64,000 nucleotides of DNA, from assembly GCA_033764435.1 (NCBI GenBank), contig JANRIX010000044.1:32631-96630 (forward strand). Direction: 5' to 3'. The notes under the pieces are model-generated. The model did no database searches, was not told the origin of the DNA, and saw nothing but the letters and a program-made list of their open reading frames with translations. This document shows, piece by piece, positions 31,777 through 39,908 of this stretch. A program made the position numbers and the translations under genes. This DNA is from JAEUMY01 sp033764435. GTDB taxonomy: Bacteria; Pseudomonadota; Gammaproteobacteria; Burkholderiales; Usitatibacteraceae. Every line of letters begins with the position of its first letter. Position 1 is the first letter of the stretch.

Positions 31777-34230
31777 ATGGACTCCAACCAAGAAGCCCGC
31801 CCCCATCCGAAGTCGGACACGCCTGCCAGCCCCGCGACGCGGCCAGTCGTCCGCCCCGGCCTGAGCCTGCGCACACGCATCGCGCTGCTCATCGCGCTCC
31901 TGCTCGTGGTGCTGCAGGGTGCGGCGCTGCTCATGATCACGCGGACCAGCGACGACATCGCCCGCAGCACCGCGTCCGAGACGCTGCTCCGCGGCGAGCG
32001 CATCTTCCAGCAACTGCTCACCCAGAATCAGGCGCAGCTCACTCAGGCCGCGTCGGTGTTGACGGCAGACTTCGGCTTTCGCGCGGCAGTCGCCACCCGT
32101 GACATGGCGACCATGGAAGACGCGCTGCGCAACCACGGCTCGCGCATCGATGCCCAGGCCATGCTGCTGCTGGCGCCCGATTTCTCGGTACTGGTCGACA
32201 CGCTCGACAGCGGCCGCGCCCGCTCGCAGGCCGAGCTGGCCCCGCTCATCGCGGCGCCCGCCGACGCGCCGGCGGCCAGCCGGCTGGCGGTGCTGGACGG
32301 CAAAGTGCACCAGCTGGTGATGGTGCCGGTACGCGCGCCGGATCTCGTCGCCTGGGTGGTCATCGGATTTCTCATCGACGACGCCGACGCCAACGAACTG
32401 AAATCGGTGTCGGGCATGGATGTGACCTTCGCCAGCCAGGTCGACGGCGGGCAGTGGCGCATCCACGCGACCACGCTGGTGGGGTCGCTGCGGAGCGAGT
32501 TTTCCGGCCTCATCCGCGAGGCTGCAGCTGCCGGCATGGCCGGCGATGCGGAACTGGTGCTGGCCGGCGAGCGCTGGCAGTTGCACCGCACCGATCTCAA
32601 TCCGACGACAGGCCCGACGAGCGCGACAGGCGCGTCCGGGGGGACCGCCATCTCGGTTTTCTTGCAGCGCCCGCTCTCGGCGGTGACCCAACCGTTCGAG
32701 CGGCTCAACATGGCCTTCATCTGGCTCTCGGCCATCGGCCTGGCACTCGGCATCATCGGCAGCCTGCTCATCGCGCGCCGCATCGCCGAGCCGATCCGCG
32801 CACTGGGTCACGCCGCACGCCGCATCCAGCAGGGCGACTACGGCACGCCAGTGCCCGCCGGGCCGCGCGATGAAATCGGCACGCTGGCCGACGGGCTGGA
32901 TCACATGCGGCAAGGCATCGCCCGGCGCGAAGGCGAGATCCTCCGCCTCGCCTACGAGGACGGGCTCACGGCGCTACCCAATCGCACCATGTTCCTGGAA
33001 CGGCTGAACCAGTCGCTGAAGCTGGCGCGCCGCGACGGGCCGCAGCCGGTGGTGATGCTGCTCGATCTTGACCGCTTCAAGACCATCAACGACACGCTGG
33101 GCCATGAGGTGGGCGACCTCGCCCTGCGGGAGGCGGGCCAGCGCATCGCCTCCACCCTGCGCGAGGCGGACAGCGTGGCGCGACTGGGCGGCGACGAATT
33201 TGCCATCCTCCTCACCAGCGCGGTGCCGGAGCAGGCGCAGACCGCCGCCCGGCGCATCGTGGACGCAATGGAGGCACCCTTCTCCATCGCCGGGCAATCG
33301 ATGGACATCGGCACCTCGATCGGCATCGCGCGCTTTCCGGAACACGGCACCGAGGCGAGCGAGCTGATGCGCGCCGCCGACGTGGCGATGTACGCCGCCA
33401 AGCGTGCCAAGATCGGCTACACCACGTACGACCCCAGCCTCGATGGCGAGCGTCAGTCGCATCTCACCTTGCTGGGCGAGTTGCGCCGCGCGGTCGAGGA
33501 CGGACAGCTGAAGCTCTTGTACCAGCCGAAGCTCACGCTGGCCGATGGACGGATCACCGCCGTGGAGGCGCTGGTGCGGTGGGTGCATCCGGAACGCGGC
33601 ATGGTGCCGCCGAACGACTTCATCCCCTTTGCCGAGCAGACGGGCTACATCACCCGCATCACCCGCTGGGTGGTGGGCGAGGCGGTGCGTCAGTGCGGCG
33701 TGTGGCGCGGTCAGGGACTGGATATCCGCATTTCGATCAATGCCTCGACCCGCGACCTGCAGGTACGCGAGAACCTGCCCAGCCTGTTGCGCACGACGCT
33801 GGCCGAGCACGGCGTGCCGCCGCAGCTGATCTGTGTCGAGATCACCGAAGGCGCGTTGATGGACGATCCGGCCGGCGCCCGGAAGATCATCGGCGAGCTG
33901 CATCAACTGGGCGTGTCATTGTCCATCGACGACTACGGCACGGGCTACTCATCGCTCGCCTATCTCAAGGAACTGACGGTGAACGAGCTGAAGATCGACC
34001 GCTCGTTCGTGGTCGGCATGCAAAACGATCCGCAGAGCCTCGCCATCGTGCGCTCCACCATCGAGTTGGGCCACAACCTCGGGCTGCATGTGGTGGCCGA
34101 AGGTGTGGAGTCCGAGGAGGACATCGACATGCTGCGCCGCGCCGGCTGCGACGCGGTGCAGGGCTACGGCATTTCCCGCCCGCTCGACGCCGAGCACATT
34201 CCCGCACGGATCGGCAGCGGTACAACCTGA
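31777..34230 (+). CDS. membrane GGDEF-EAL cyclic-di-GMP protein
   Basis: An 817-residue protein. ATG 31777 is chosen; the frame is open further upstream but across promoter-like DNA. A cytosolic Pro-rich N-terminus is followed by a membrane helix (about 33-52, IALLIALLLVVLQGAALLMI), a periplasmic CACHE-like sensor (about 55-310), a second membrane helix (FIWLSAIGLALGIIGSLLIA), HAMP, GGDEF and EAL. The cyclase motif GGDEF is intact at 471-475, and EAL is intact at 597-599 (EALVRW) with DDYGTGYSSLAYLKEL and NELKIDRSFV. Both activities are therefore possible; in many such fusions one dominates. It may feed the same second messenger as the HD-GYP protein at 14903. Confidence 0.93.
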   Translation: MDSNQEARPHPKSDTPASPATRPVVRPGLSLRTRIALLIALLLVVLQGAALLMITRTSDDIARSTASETLLRGERIFQQLLTQNQAQLTQAASVLTADFGFRAAVATRDMATMEDALRNHGSRIDAQAMLLLAPDFSVLVDTLDSGRARSQAELAPLIAAPADAPAASRLAVLDGKVHQLVMVPVRAPDLVAWVVIGFLIDDADANELKSVSGMDVTFASQVDGGQWRIHATTLVGSLRSEFSGLIREAAAAGMAGDAELVLAGERWQLHRTDLNPTTGPTSATGASGGTAISVFLQRPLSAVTQPFERLNMAFIWLSAIGLALGIIGSLLIARRIAEPIRALGHAARRIQQGDYGTPVPAGPRDEIGTLADGLDHMRQGIARREGEILRLAYEDGLTALPNRTMFLERLNQSLKLARRDGPQPVVMLLDLDRFKTINDTLGHEVGDLALREAGQRIASTLREADSVARLGGDEFAILLTSAVPEQAQTAARRIVDAMEAPFSIAGQSMDIGTSIGIARFPEHGTEASELMRAADVAMYAAKRAKIGYTTYDPSLDGERQSHLTLLGELRRAVEDGQLKLLYQPKLTLADGRITAVEALVRWVHPERGMVPPNDFIPFAEQTGYITRITRWVVGEAVRQCGVWRGQGLDIRISINASTRDLQVRENLPSLLRTTLAEHGVPPQLICVEITEGALMDDPAGARKIIGELHQLGVSLSIDDYGTGYSSLAYLKELTVNELKIDRSFVVGMQNDPQSLAIVRSTIELGHNLGLHVVAEGVESEEDIDMLRRAGCDAVQGYGISRPLDAEHIPARIGSGTT

Positions 34231-34319
34231 GCCGGGCTGCCAGCACCGCAGCCACCGCGCACACATCTCGTTGCATTCCGGCGCTTTGCGTTTGGGCCGC
34301 CACTTGCGACACTGCCAGG

Positions 34320-36446
34320 ATGAAAACAACCCTCGACTTGCGAATATTCGCATCGGCACGCCGTCTGAGCGCTGCGTGCCTCACGGCCCTTCTTCCCGCT
34401 GCTGCACTGGCTTCGTCCCCGGCGTCCACCGACTTGCTGCAGCCACCGGCCACGCTGAGTCTCCAAGGCGTGCCCGGATTGCCAGCGAGCATCGCGAAGG
34501 GTGCGAAGCGCTATGCCGACCTTGAAGGCTCACGATTCGTCGCCTGGCACCCTCGTGAGCGCAGCATGATCGTGAGCCAGCGCGCGGGCGGCACGCACCA
34601 GCTCTTTCTTCTCTCCGGCCCGCTGGTGACGCCACAGCAACTCACCTTCCATGCCGATCCCGCACGCGCCGCGCAATTCGAGCCGGTGAACGCGCGCTAC
34701 CTCGTCGTTGCCCGGGACCGTGGCGGCAATGAGGCGTACCGCCTGTATCGTGTGGACATCCAGGCAGCCCTGAAGGACGGCGCAAAGCATGAGCCAGCGC
34801 TGCTGTCGGAAGCGGACCTGAAGGCGGAACATTGGTCGTTCTCCCCTGATGGCAAGCATCTCCTGTATGCGACGACAACGCTGGACCGCAACGAGCGGGA
34901 AGAGGACGAGGACAGCCCGCCGGCCAACGACACGGTCAACCTGGTGTCGGCTGTGCACATCGTCGATCCGCTCAATCCGGCGCAGCGGAGAACCCTGCAA
35001 ACCTTGAACGGTCGCCGCGTGGCCGGCTTGCGTCACGTCAATGGCGGGCGCGAGATCGAGATTCGCGCATCGCGCAACGGCCGCATCACCACCTGGCGCA
35101 TCGATCTTGCCGGGAGAACGCTGGGCGAGGAGACACGCGGGGCGACATCGGCCTATGAAGCCGACGGCGAGCAGGAGATGGACGAGGGCGACGATCGCGC
35201 CGGCCCGTCGTGCTGGGTGGTGGAGAGCGATGGCGAGTTCCGCCGCCTGATGCTGCGCAGCGCAAGCGCGAGCCGGCAGCGCGAGGTCTTCCTGAAGGAC
35301 ATCGACTGGGACGTGGAACGCATCGCCGTGCCGCCGCGGGCAGCGCTGCCCATGCCGATGGTGATCAACGAAGCCGGTGTGTCGCGGCTGAAGTGGTTCG
35401 ACCGCGAGACCCGCACGCTGGCGGCGGATCAACCGCTCGGGCTGGAAGACGGCGTGATCGGCGCGCTCCGCTGGCATCGGCGTCTGCCGCTGCTGGCGTT
35501 GACCCATGCCTCGGCCCGGTCGCCGGGCGACGTGCATGTCTACGACGCGGCGAGCGGCACGCTGACCCGGTGGACGAAGGCGGCGGCACTGGATTCCGCC
35601 CATGCCGGCGCCGACCCCGCCACCTTCGCCCAGGCAACGTTGATCCGGTGGAAGAGCTTCGACGGCCGGGAGATCACCGGCTTCCGCTATGACCCGCCGC
35701 CGCTTTCGAAGCGCGGGACGACGCAAGTGAGCGGCCCGCGTCCCGTGCTGGTGATCCTGCACGGCGGCCCCTCGGGTCAGTCGCGTCCCGGCTTCATCGG
35801 ACGCAACAACTATTTCATCAATGAGCTCGGCATGACGCTCATCTATCCCAATGTGCGCGGCTCGACCGGCTTCGGCCGCCGCTTCACCAACCTCGACAAC
35901 GGCCGCAATCGCGAGGACGCGGTGAAGGACGCGGGCGCGCTGCTCGACTGGATCGGGCGGCAGAAGGATCTGGATGCAAGCAAGGTGATCGTCACCGGCG
36001 GCAGCTACGGCGGCTACATGTCCAACGCCATCGCCACACGCTACCCCGACCGCATCGCAGGCAGTATCGCCACGGTGGGCATCTCGCATTTCGTGAGCCT
36101 GCTGGAGCGCACCGAAAGCTACCGCCGCGACAACCGCCGCCAGGAGTATGGCGACGAGCGCGAGCCGGCCATGCGCGAGTTCCTCGACAGCATTTCGCCG
36201 CTCACCAATGCTGCGAATATTCGCAAACCTATCCTTATTGCCCACGGCCGCAACGACCCACGCGTACCGCACACCGAGGCACTGCAACTGACGGAGAAGG
36301 TGCGCGCCAACGGCCAGCCAGTGTGGCTGGTCATCGGCGAAAACGAGGGCCACGGTTTCGCGAAGAAGGACAACAGCGACTTTCTGTTTCACACGACCAT
36401 CGCGTTCGTACAGTCGCTGCTGAAGGCGCCCGTCACCTCACAGTAG
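34320..36446 (+). CDS. secreted S9-family prolyl oligopeptidase-like peptidase
   Basis: A 708-residue peptidase with an N-terminal signal peptide ending ...LLPAAALAS, a beta-propeller domain (about 60-430) and a C-terminal alpha/beta-hydrolase. The catalytic triad is visible: S562 in TGGSYGGYMS, Asp in AHGRNDPRVPH and His in GENEGHGF. The oxyanion region is VILHGGPSGQ. Related S9C enzymes cleave acyl-peptides or dipeptides in the periplasm. Two perfect palindromes lie in the gene: 34340-34351 within the signal peptide (LRIFASA) and 36213-36224 just before the catalytic Asp (AANIRKPI). It precedes the TonB receptors and may process imported or external peptides. Confidence 0.9.
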   Translation: MKTTLDLRIFASARRLSAACLTALLPAAALASSPASTDLLQPPATLSLQGVPGLPASIAKGAKRYADLEGSRFVAWHPRERSMIVSQRAGGTHQLFLLSGPLVTPQQLTFHADPARAAQFEPVNARYLVVARDRGGNEAYRLYRVDIQAALKDGAKHEPALLSEADLKAEHWSFSPDGKHLLYATTTLDRNEREEDEDSPPANDTVNLVSAVHIVDPLNPAQRRTLQTLNGRRVAGLRHVNGGREIEIRASRNGRITTWRIDLAGRTLGEETRGATSAYEADGEQEMDEGDDRAGPSCWVVESDGEFRRLMLRSASASRQREVFLKDIDWDVERIAVPPRAALPMPMVINEAGVSRLKWFDRETRTLAADQPLGLEDGVIGALRWHRRLPLLALTHASARSPGDVHVYDAASGTLTRWTKAAALDSAHAGADPATFAQATLIRWKSFDGREITGFRYDPPPLSKRGTTQVSGPRPVLVILHGGPSGQSRPGFIGRNNYFINELGMTLIYPNVRGSTGFGRRFTNLDNGRNREDAVKDAGALLDWIGRQKDLDASKVIVTGGSYGGYMSNAIATRYPDRIAGSIATVGISHFVSLLERTESYRRDNRRQEYGDEREPAMREFLDSISPLTNAANIRKPILIAHGRNDPRVPHTEALQLTEKVRANGQPVWLVIGENEGHGFAKKDNSDFLFHTTIAFVQSLLKAPVTSQ

Positions 36447-36734
36447 CGGCACTCGTCACGCACGGCGACATGCCTGTCGTCTGCGTGACGGCTTGTGCCG
36501 GCGTGCAGCGACACACATCATCCACGCGTTGCCCCGGTAACGGGGCCCGAGCACGCGATGTTGCCGTCTGCCACACGCGGCAACCGAAGCCACACAAGTC
36601 AATACACATCCGCGCTTCACCCTGATGCAGCATCCGATCCGCGTGCAGTCCGCCGCGGGCACTGATCGTGCCGCGCCGCCGCACTGCCCATTGACGATCC
36701 ACTCACATCTCCACATCAGGGAGTCCACACTCAA

Positions 36735-39455
36735 ATGAAGCCCCCCAAAGCCAAAACCCTTGCCGGATTGATCCCCATCGTGCTGGCGGGCGCAATGCAG
36801 GCCGGCACCGCATTCGCGCAGCAGCCCGCGTCGCCACAGACGCCGCCGCCCGCACCCAAGACCGAGAAAATCGAGGTCACCGGGACGAACATCAAACGGC
36901 TGGATGCCGAGACGGCATCGCCGATCACCATCATCACCGCCGACGACATCGCCCGAAGCGGCGCGAACAACGTGGCCGAACTGCTGCGCACGCTGCCCGC
37001 CGCCAGCGCTGGCGGCCTGCAGGACTTTGATTCCGGTACCGGCTTTGCAGCGGGCGCGCAGGCGGTGTCGCTGCGCGGCCTGGGCTCGCAGGCCACGCTG
37101 GTGCTGGTCAACGGCCGCCGCCTTGCACCCGCCGCCTATGCCGATCCGAACGCCGGACAGTCGGTGATCTACAACCTCAACTCCATTCCGATGACCGCCA
37201 TCGAGCGGGTCGAGATCCTGAAGGACGGCGCGTCCGCCATCTATGGTTCCGAAGCCATGGCCGGCGTGATCAACATCATCCTGCGCAAGGACTTCAAGGG
37301 CGCCAGCGCATCGCTGTCGGGTTCGCAGAACGACCGCGACAACTTCAAGAGCCGCACGGCATCGGCCACGCTGGGCTTCGGCGATCTGGCCCAGGATCGC
37401 TACAACGCGCTGATCAACTTCGAGTACAGCAAGCGCGAGCGCACCGGCATCCGTGAAGTGGACGATGTGGACAACGCCGCCTATTCGACACTGGTGGGGC
37501 GGCTCACCACGCTGTCCTCACGGTCCTATCCACCCAACCTGCTGCGCGAGCGCACGGCCGGCTCAGGCGTGTTCAACGTGCTGGCCAGCGTCGATCCGCG
37601 CTGCCCGACCAACCTGCTGATTGGCGGGCTGTGCCGCTATGACCAGTGGAACAACATTTCCGCCCAGTCGGAGAGCGAACGCAAGGGCGTGTTCGGTCGC
37701 TTCACCTACGAGGCGAGCCCCAACCTGACTGCCTATGCCGAGTTCGCCTATTCAAGCAGCGAGTCGGAGTTCACCGGCAGCCCGTTCCTCGCTGACGAAT
37801 TCGCCACCACCTGGTTTTCGCAGAGTGGCACGCGCTTCCGCTATGACGGCTTCATCCTGCCCGTGGGCCACCCCGACAACCCGCATCCGTTCCGCGTGCT
37901 GCTGCGCTATCGCTTTGCCGATTTCGGCACGCGCCTGCAGACCGTCACCAACGAAACCACCCGCTTCCTCGGCGGCCTCAGCGGCACCCACGCCGGCTGG
38001 GATTGGGAAGCCGCGCTGCTCTACAACAAATCCGAGCGCGAGGACCGCTACAACGGCTTCCCGGTGTTCAGCGAACTGCTGGCCGCGCAGAACAACCTCT
38101 CCTACCGCCCGTTCGGCAACAATGATCCGGCGCTGATTGCGCGACTGGTGCCATTCATCACCGATCGCGGCCAGGCCGAAACCAGCATCGTCGATCTGAA
38201 GGGCTCGCGTGAAGTGTTCCAGGCGCCCGGCGGACCGGCCATGATGGCGGCCGGCGTGGAATATCGCCGGGAGGAACTGAGCGTCACGCCGGATAGCCGC
38301 ATCGTGACCGGCGACTTCGTCGGCCTGGGTGGCTCGCAGGTGTCCGGTGCGCGCAACGTGACCTCGGCCTATGGCGAACTGAACATTCCGCTGAAGCGCA
38401 ATCTGGAAATGCAACTCGCGCTGCGCCATGACCGCTACAGCGACTATGGCAGCTCGACCACGCCCAAGATCGGCGTGAAGTGGAGTGCGACCAAGAACTT
38501 CGCGCTGCGCGGCACCTATGCAGGCGGCTTCCGTGCGCCGTCGATTTCCCAGATCACGCAGTCGAACGTGCAGGTGTTCAACACCATTACCGATCCGGTG
38601 CGGTGCGGCCAGCCGGGCGCGGATGCCGAGGACTGCACCGGACGCAGCATCTCCAGCCTGATCCGCGCCAACCCGGATCTGGAACCGGAAGAGTCGAAGG
38701 GCCTCACGTTCGGCTTCGTGTTCTCACCGACCGACAACGCCAACATCATTGTCGACCTGTATGAAATTCGCCGCGAGAGCGAGGTGGGCCGGTTCAGCTC
38801 GCAGTACATCATCAACCGCGAAGGCCAGTTCCCCGGCGCCATCATCCGCGACACCAACCCTGCAACCCAACTGGCCGGCATCCCGAACTCGGGCCCGATC
38901 CTGTCGACCATCCGCCAGTTCCGCAACCTCGGTGAGACACGGACCTCCGGCATCGACTTCGACGGCAGCTACAGGTGGAGCCTGGGTGCGGCCGGCAAGC
39001 TGACGGGCACGGTGCAGGCCACCTGGCTGCGCTCGTACAAGAACTCGTTCACGGCGGGTGATCCGCTCATCGAGTACGCCGACGCCTACGGCCCGGTGGG
39101 CGAACTGCCCAAGTGGAAGGGCAACCTCAGCCTGAACTGGGAGCGCGGCGAATGGAGCGCATTCGGCCGGGTCAATCACGTCAAGGGCTGGTACTACGGC
39201 GACACCACCAACGGCTGCGGCACCGCCGCCTTCCAGGCGCTGGAGCCGTCCTGCCGCATCAAGCCCTGGACCACGCTGGATGTGGGCGCGACCTGGCGTG
39301 GCATCAAGAACCTGACGGTGAGTGGTGTCGTGCGCAACATCAACGACAAGAACGCGCCGTTCGATCCGGACAACACGTCGCTGGGCTTCAACCCGGAGCA
39401 CCACAATCCGTACGGACGGTTCTTCTCCCTCAATGTGAACTATCGGTTCCGCTAG
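36735..39455 (+). CDS. TonB-dependent receptor (first of two paralogues)
   Basis: A 906-residue outer-membrane receptor. A signal peptide (AKTLAGLIPIVLAGAMQAGTAFA) and a Pro-rich stretch lead to a TonB-box-like EKIEVTGTNIKR and the plug domain (SPITIITADDIARSGANNVAELLRTLP, VSLRGLGSQATLVLVNGRRL, IERVEILKDGASAIYGSEAMAGVINIILRKD). The barrel ends with NVNYRFR; an aromatic near the end is typical, and the final residue is Arg. Ligands are often peptides, sugars or siderophores; the neighbouring peptidases make peptides plausible. The 288-base gap before it holds only a short hairpin (CCCCGGTAACGGGG near 36532) and no palindrome. A strong terminator follows. Confidence 0.92.
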   Translation: MKPPKAKTLAGLIPIVLAGAMQAGTAFAQQPASPQTPPPAPKTEKIEVTGTNIKRLDAETASPITIITADDIARSGANNVAELLRTLPAASAGGLQDFDSGTGFAAGAQAVSLRGLGSQATLVLVNGRRLAPAAYADPNAGQSVIYNLNSIPMTAIERVEILKDGASAIYGSEAMAGVINIILRKDFKGASASLSGSQNDRDNFKSRTASATLGFGDLAQDRYNALINFEYSKRERTGIREVDDVDNAAYSTLVGRLTTLSSRSYPPNLLRERTAGSGVFNVLASVDPRCPTNLLIGGLCRYDQWNNISAQSESERKGVFGRFTYEASPNLTAYAEFAYSSSESEFTGSPFLADEFATTWFSQSGTRFRYDGFILPVGHPDNPHPFRVLLRYRFADFGTRLQTVTNETTRFLGGLSGTHAGWDWEAALLYNKSEREDRYNGFPVFSELLAAQNNLSYRPFGNNDPALIARLVPFITDRGQAETSIVDLKGSREVFQAPGGPAMMAAGVEYRREELSVTPDSRIVTGDFVGLGGSQVSGARNVTSAYGELNIPLKRNLEMQLALRHDRYSDYGSSTTPKIGVKWSATKNFALRGTYAGGFRAPSISQITQSNVQVFNTITDPVRCGQPGADAEDCTGRSISSLIRANPDLEPEESKGLTFGFVFSPTDNANIIVDLYEIRRESEVGRFSSQYIINREGQFPGAIIRDTNPATQLAGIPNSGPILSTIRQFRNLGETRTSGIDFDGSYRWSLGAAGKLTGTVQATWLRSYKNSFTAGDPLIEYADAYGPVGELPKWKGNLSLNWERGEWSAFGRVNHVKGWYYGDTTNGCGTAAFQALEPSCRIKPWTTLDVGATWRGIKNLTVSGVVRNINDKNAPFDPDNTSLGFNPEHHNPYGRFFSLNVNYRFR

Positions 39456-39491
39456 GCGCTTCGCGTCGCGCTGTCGAGCGACCAAGCAAGA

Positions 39492-39520
39492 AACCGGGCC
39501 CTCGGGCCCGGTTTTTTTTT
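39492..39520 (+). terminator. strong intrinsic terminator of the first TonB receptor
   Basis: AACCGGGCCC and GGGCCCGGTT form a long GC stem with a 2-base loop, followed by an uninterrupted T-run to 39520. It begins about 36 bases after the receptor stop. Confidence 0.95.
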
Positions 39521-39908
39521 GCCGCGAGAACCGTTGCAAGTCGTTTGCGCAGCCTGCTGTGCCAGAGACCCCGCGCCCTGGGGGCCGGATTCCCGACTCG
39601 AAGTTCAGTTCAGCGGGGCCAAAATGTTGCAAAACCGCAACACTTGGCCGGCGCTAAATCAGTAGCTTGCAGCAGGTTGCCTGACGGAAAGCCTCAATGC
39701 TTTGCGGCGTCCAGACAAAACTCTGTAAAGTGTTGCAGGCTGTTACAAACAATTGTGGCACTTTATTGCAGCATCGCGTCAGCGCGTTATGAAGCGCGCC
39801 GAAAAATGCCGGCCGGAAACATCTGTTCACCACACCCGATTCTGGCGCACCTTCGGCCACACGCAAATTCAAGCAGCTTCCCCTACAACAACTCCAGGGA
39901 CCACCACC
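39521..39908 (+). promoter_or_regulatory. leader and promoter region of the second TonB receptor
   Basis: These 388 bases hold no supported gene. The stretch 39650-39780 is noticeably AT-richer and contains several TTGCA/TGCAA half-sites (for example ATGTTGCAAAACCGCAACAC near 39623), which may be regulator sites. A sigma-54-like TGGCAC followed by TTGCA near 39756 has spacing one base too short. Confidence 0.45.

Noticed and set aside
34530..36392. Long antisense frame opposite the S9 peptidase gene, and similar ones at 12054-13775, 14222-16057, 28151-30001, 46212-47504 and 61892-63223
   Set aside because: They lie exactly opposite well-recognised genes, have Arg/His/Ala-rich composition without domains, and lack ribosome sites: typical mirror frames of GC-rich genes.
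39756..39770. Sigma-54-like promoter before the second TonB receptor (TGGCAC and TGCA)
   Set aside because: The distance between the GG and GC elements is one base too short, and sigma-54 promoters keep this spacing strictly. No enhancer-binding regulator gene lies nearby.
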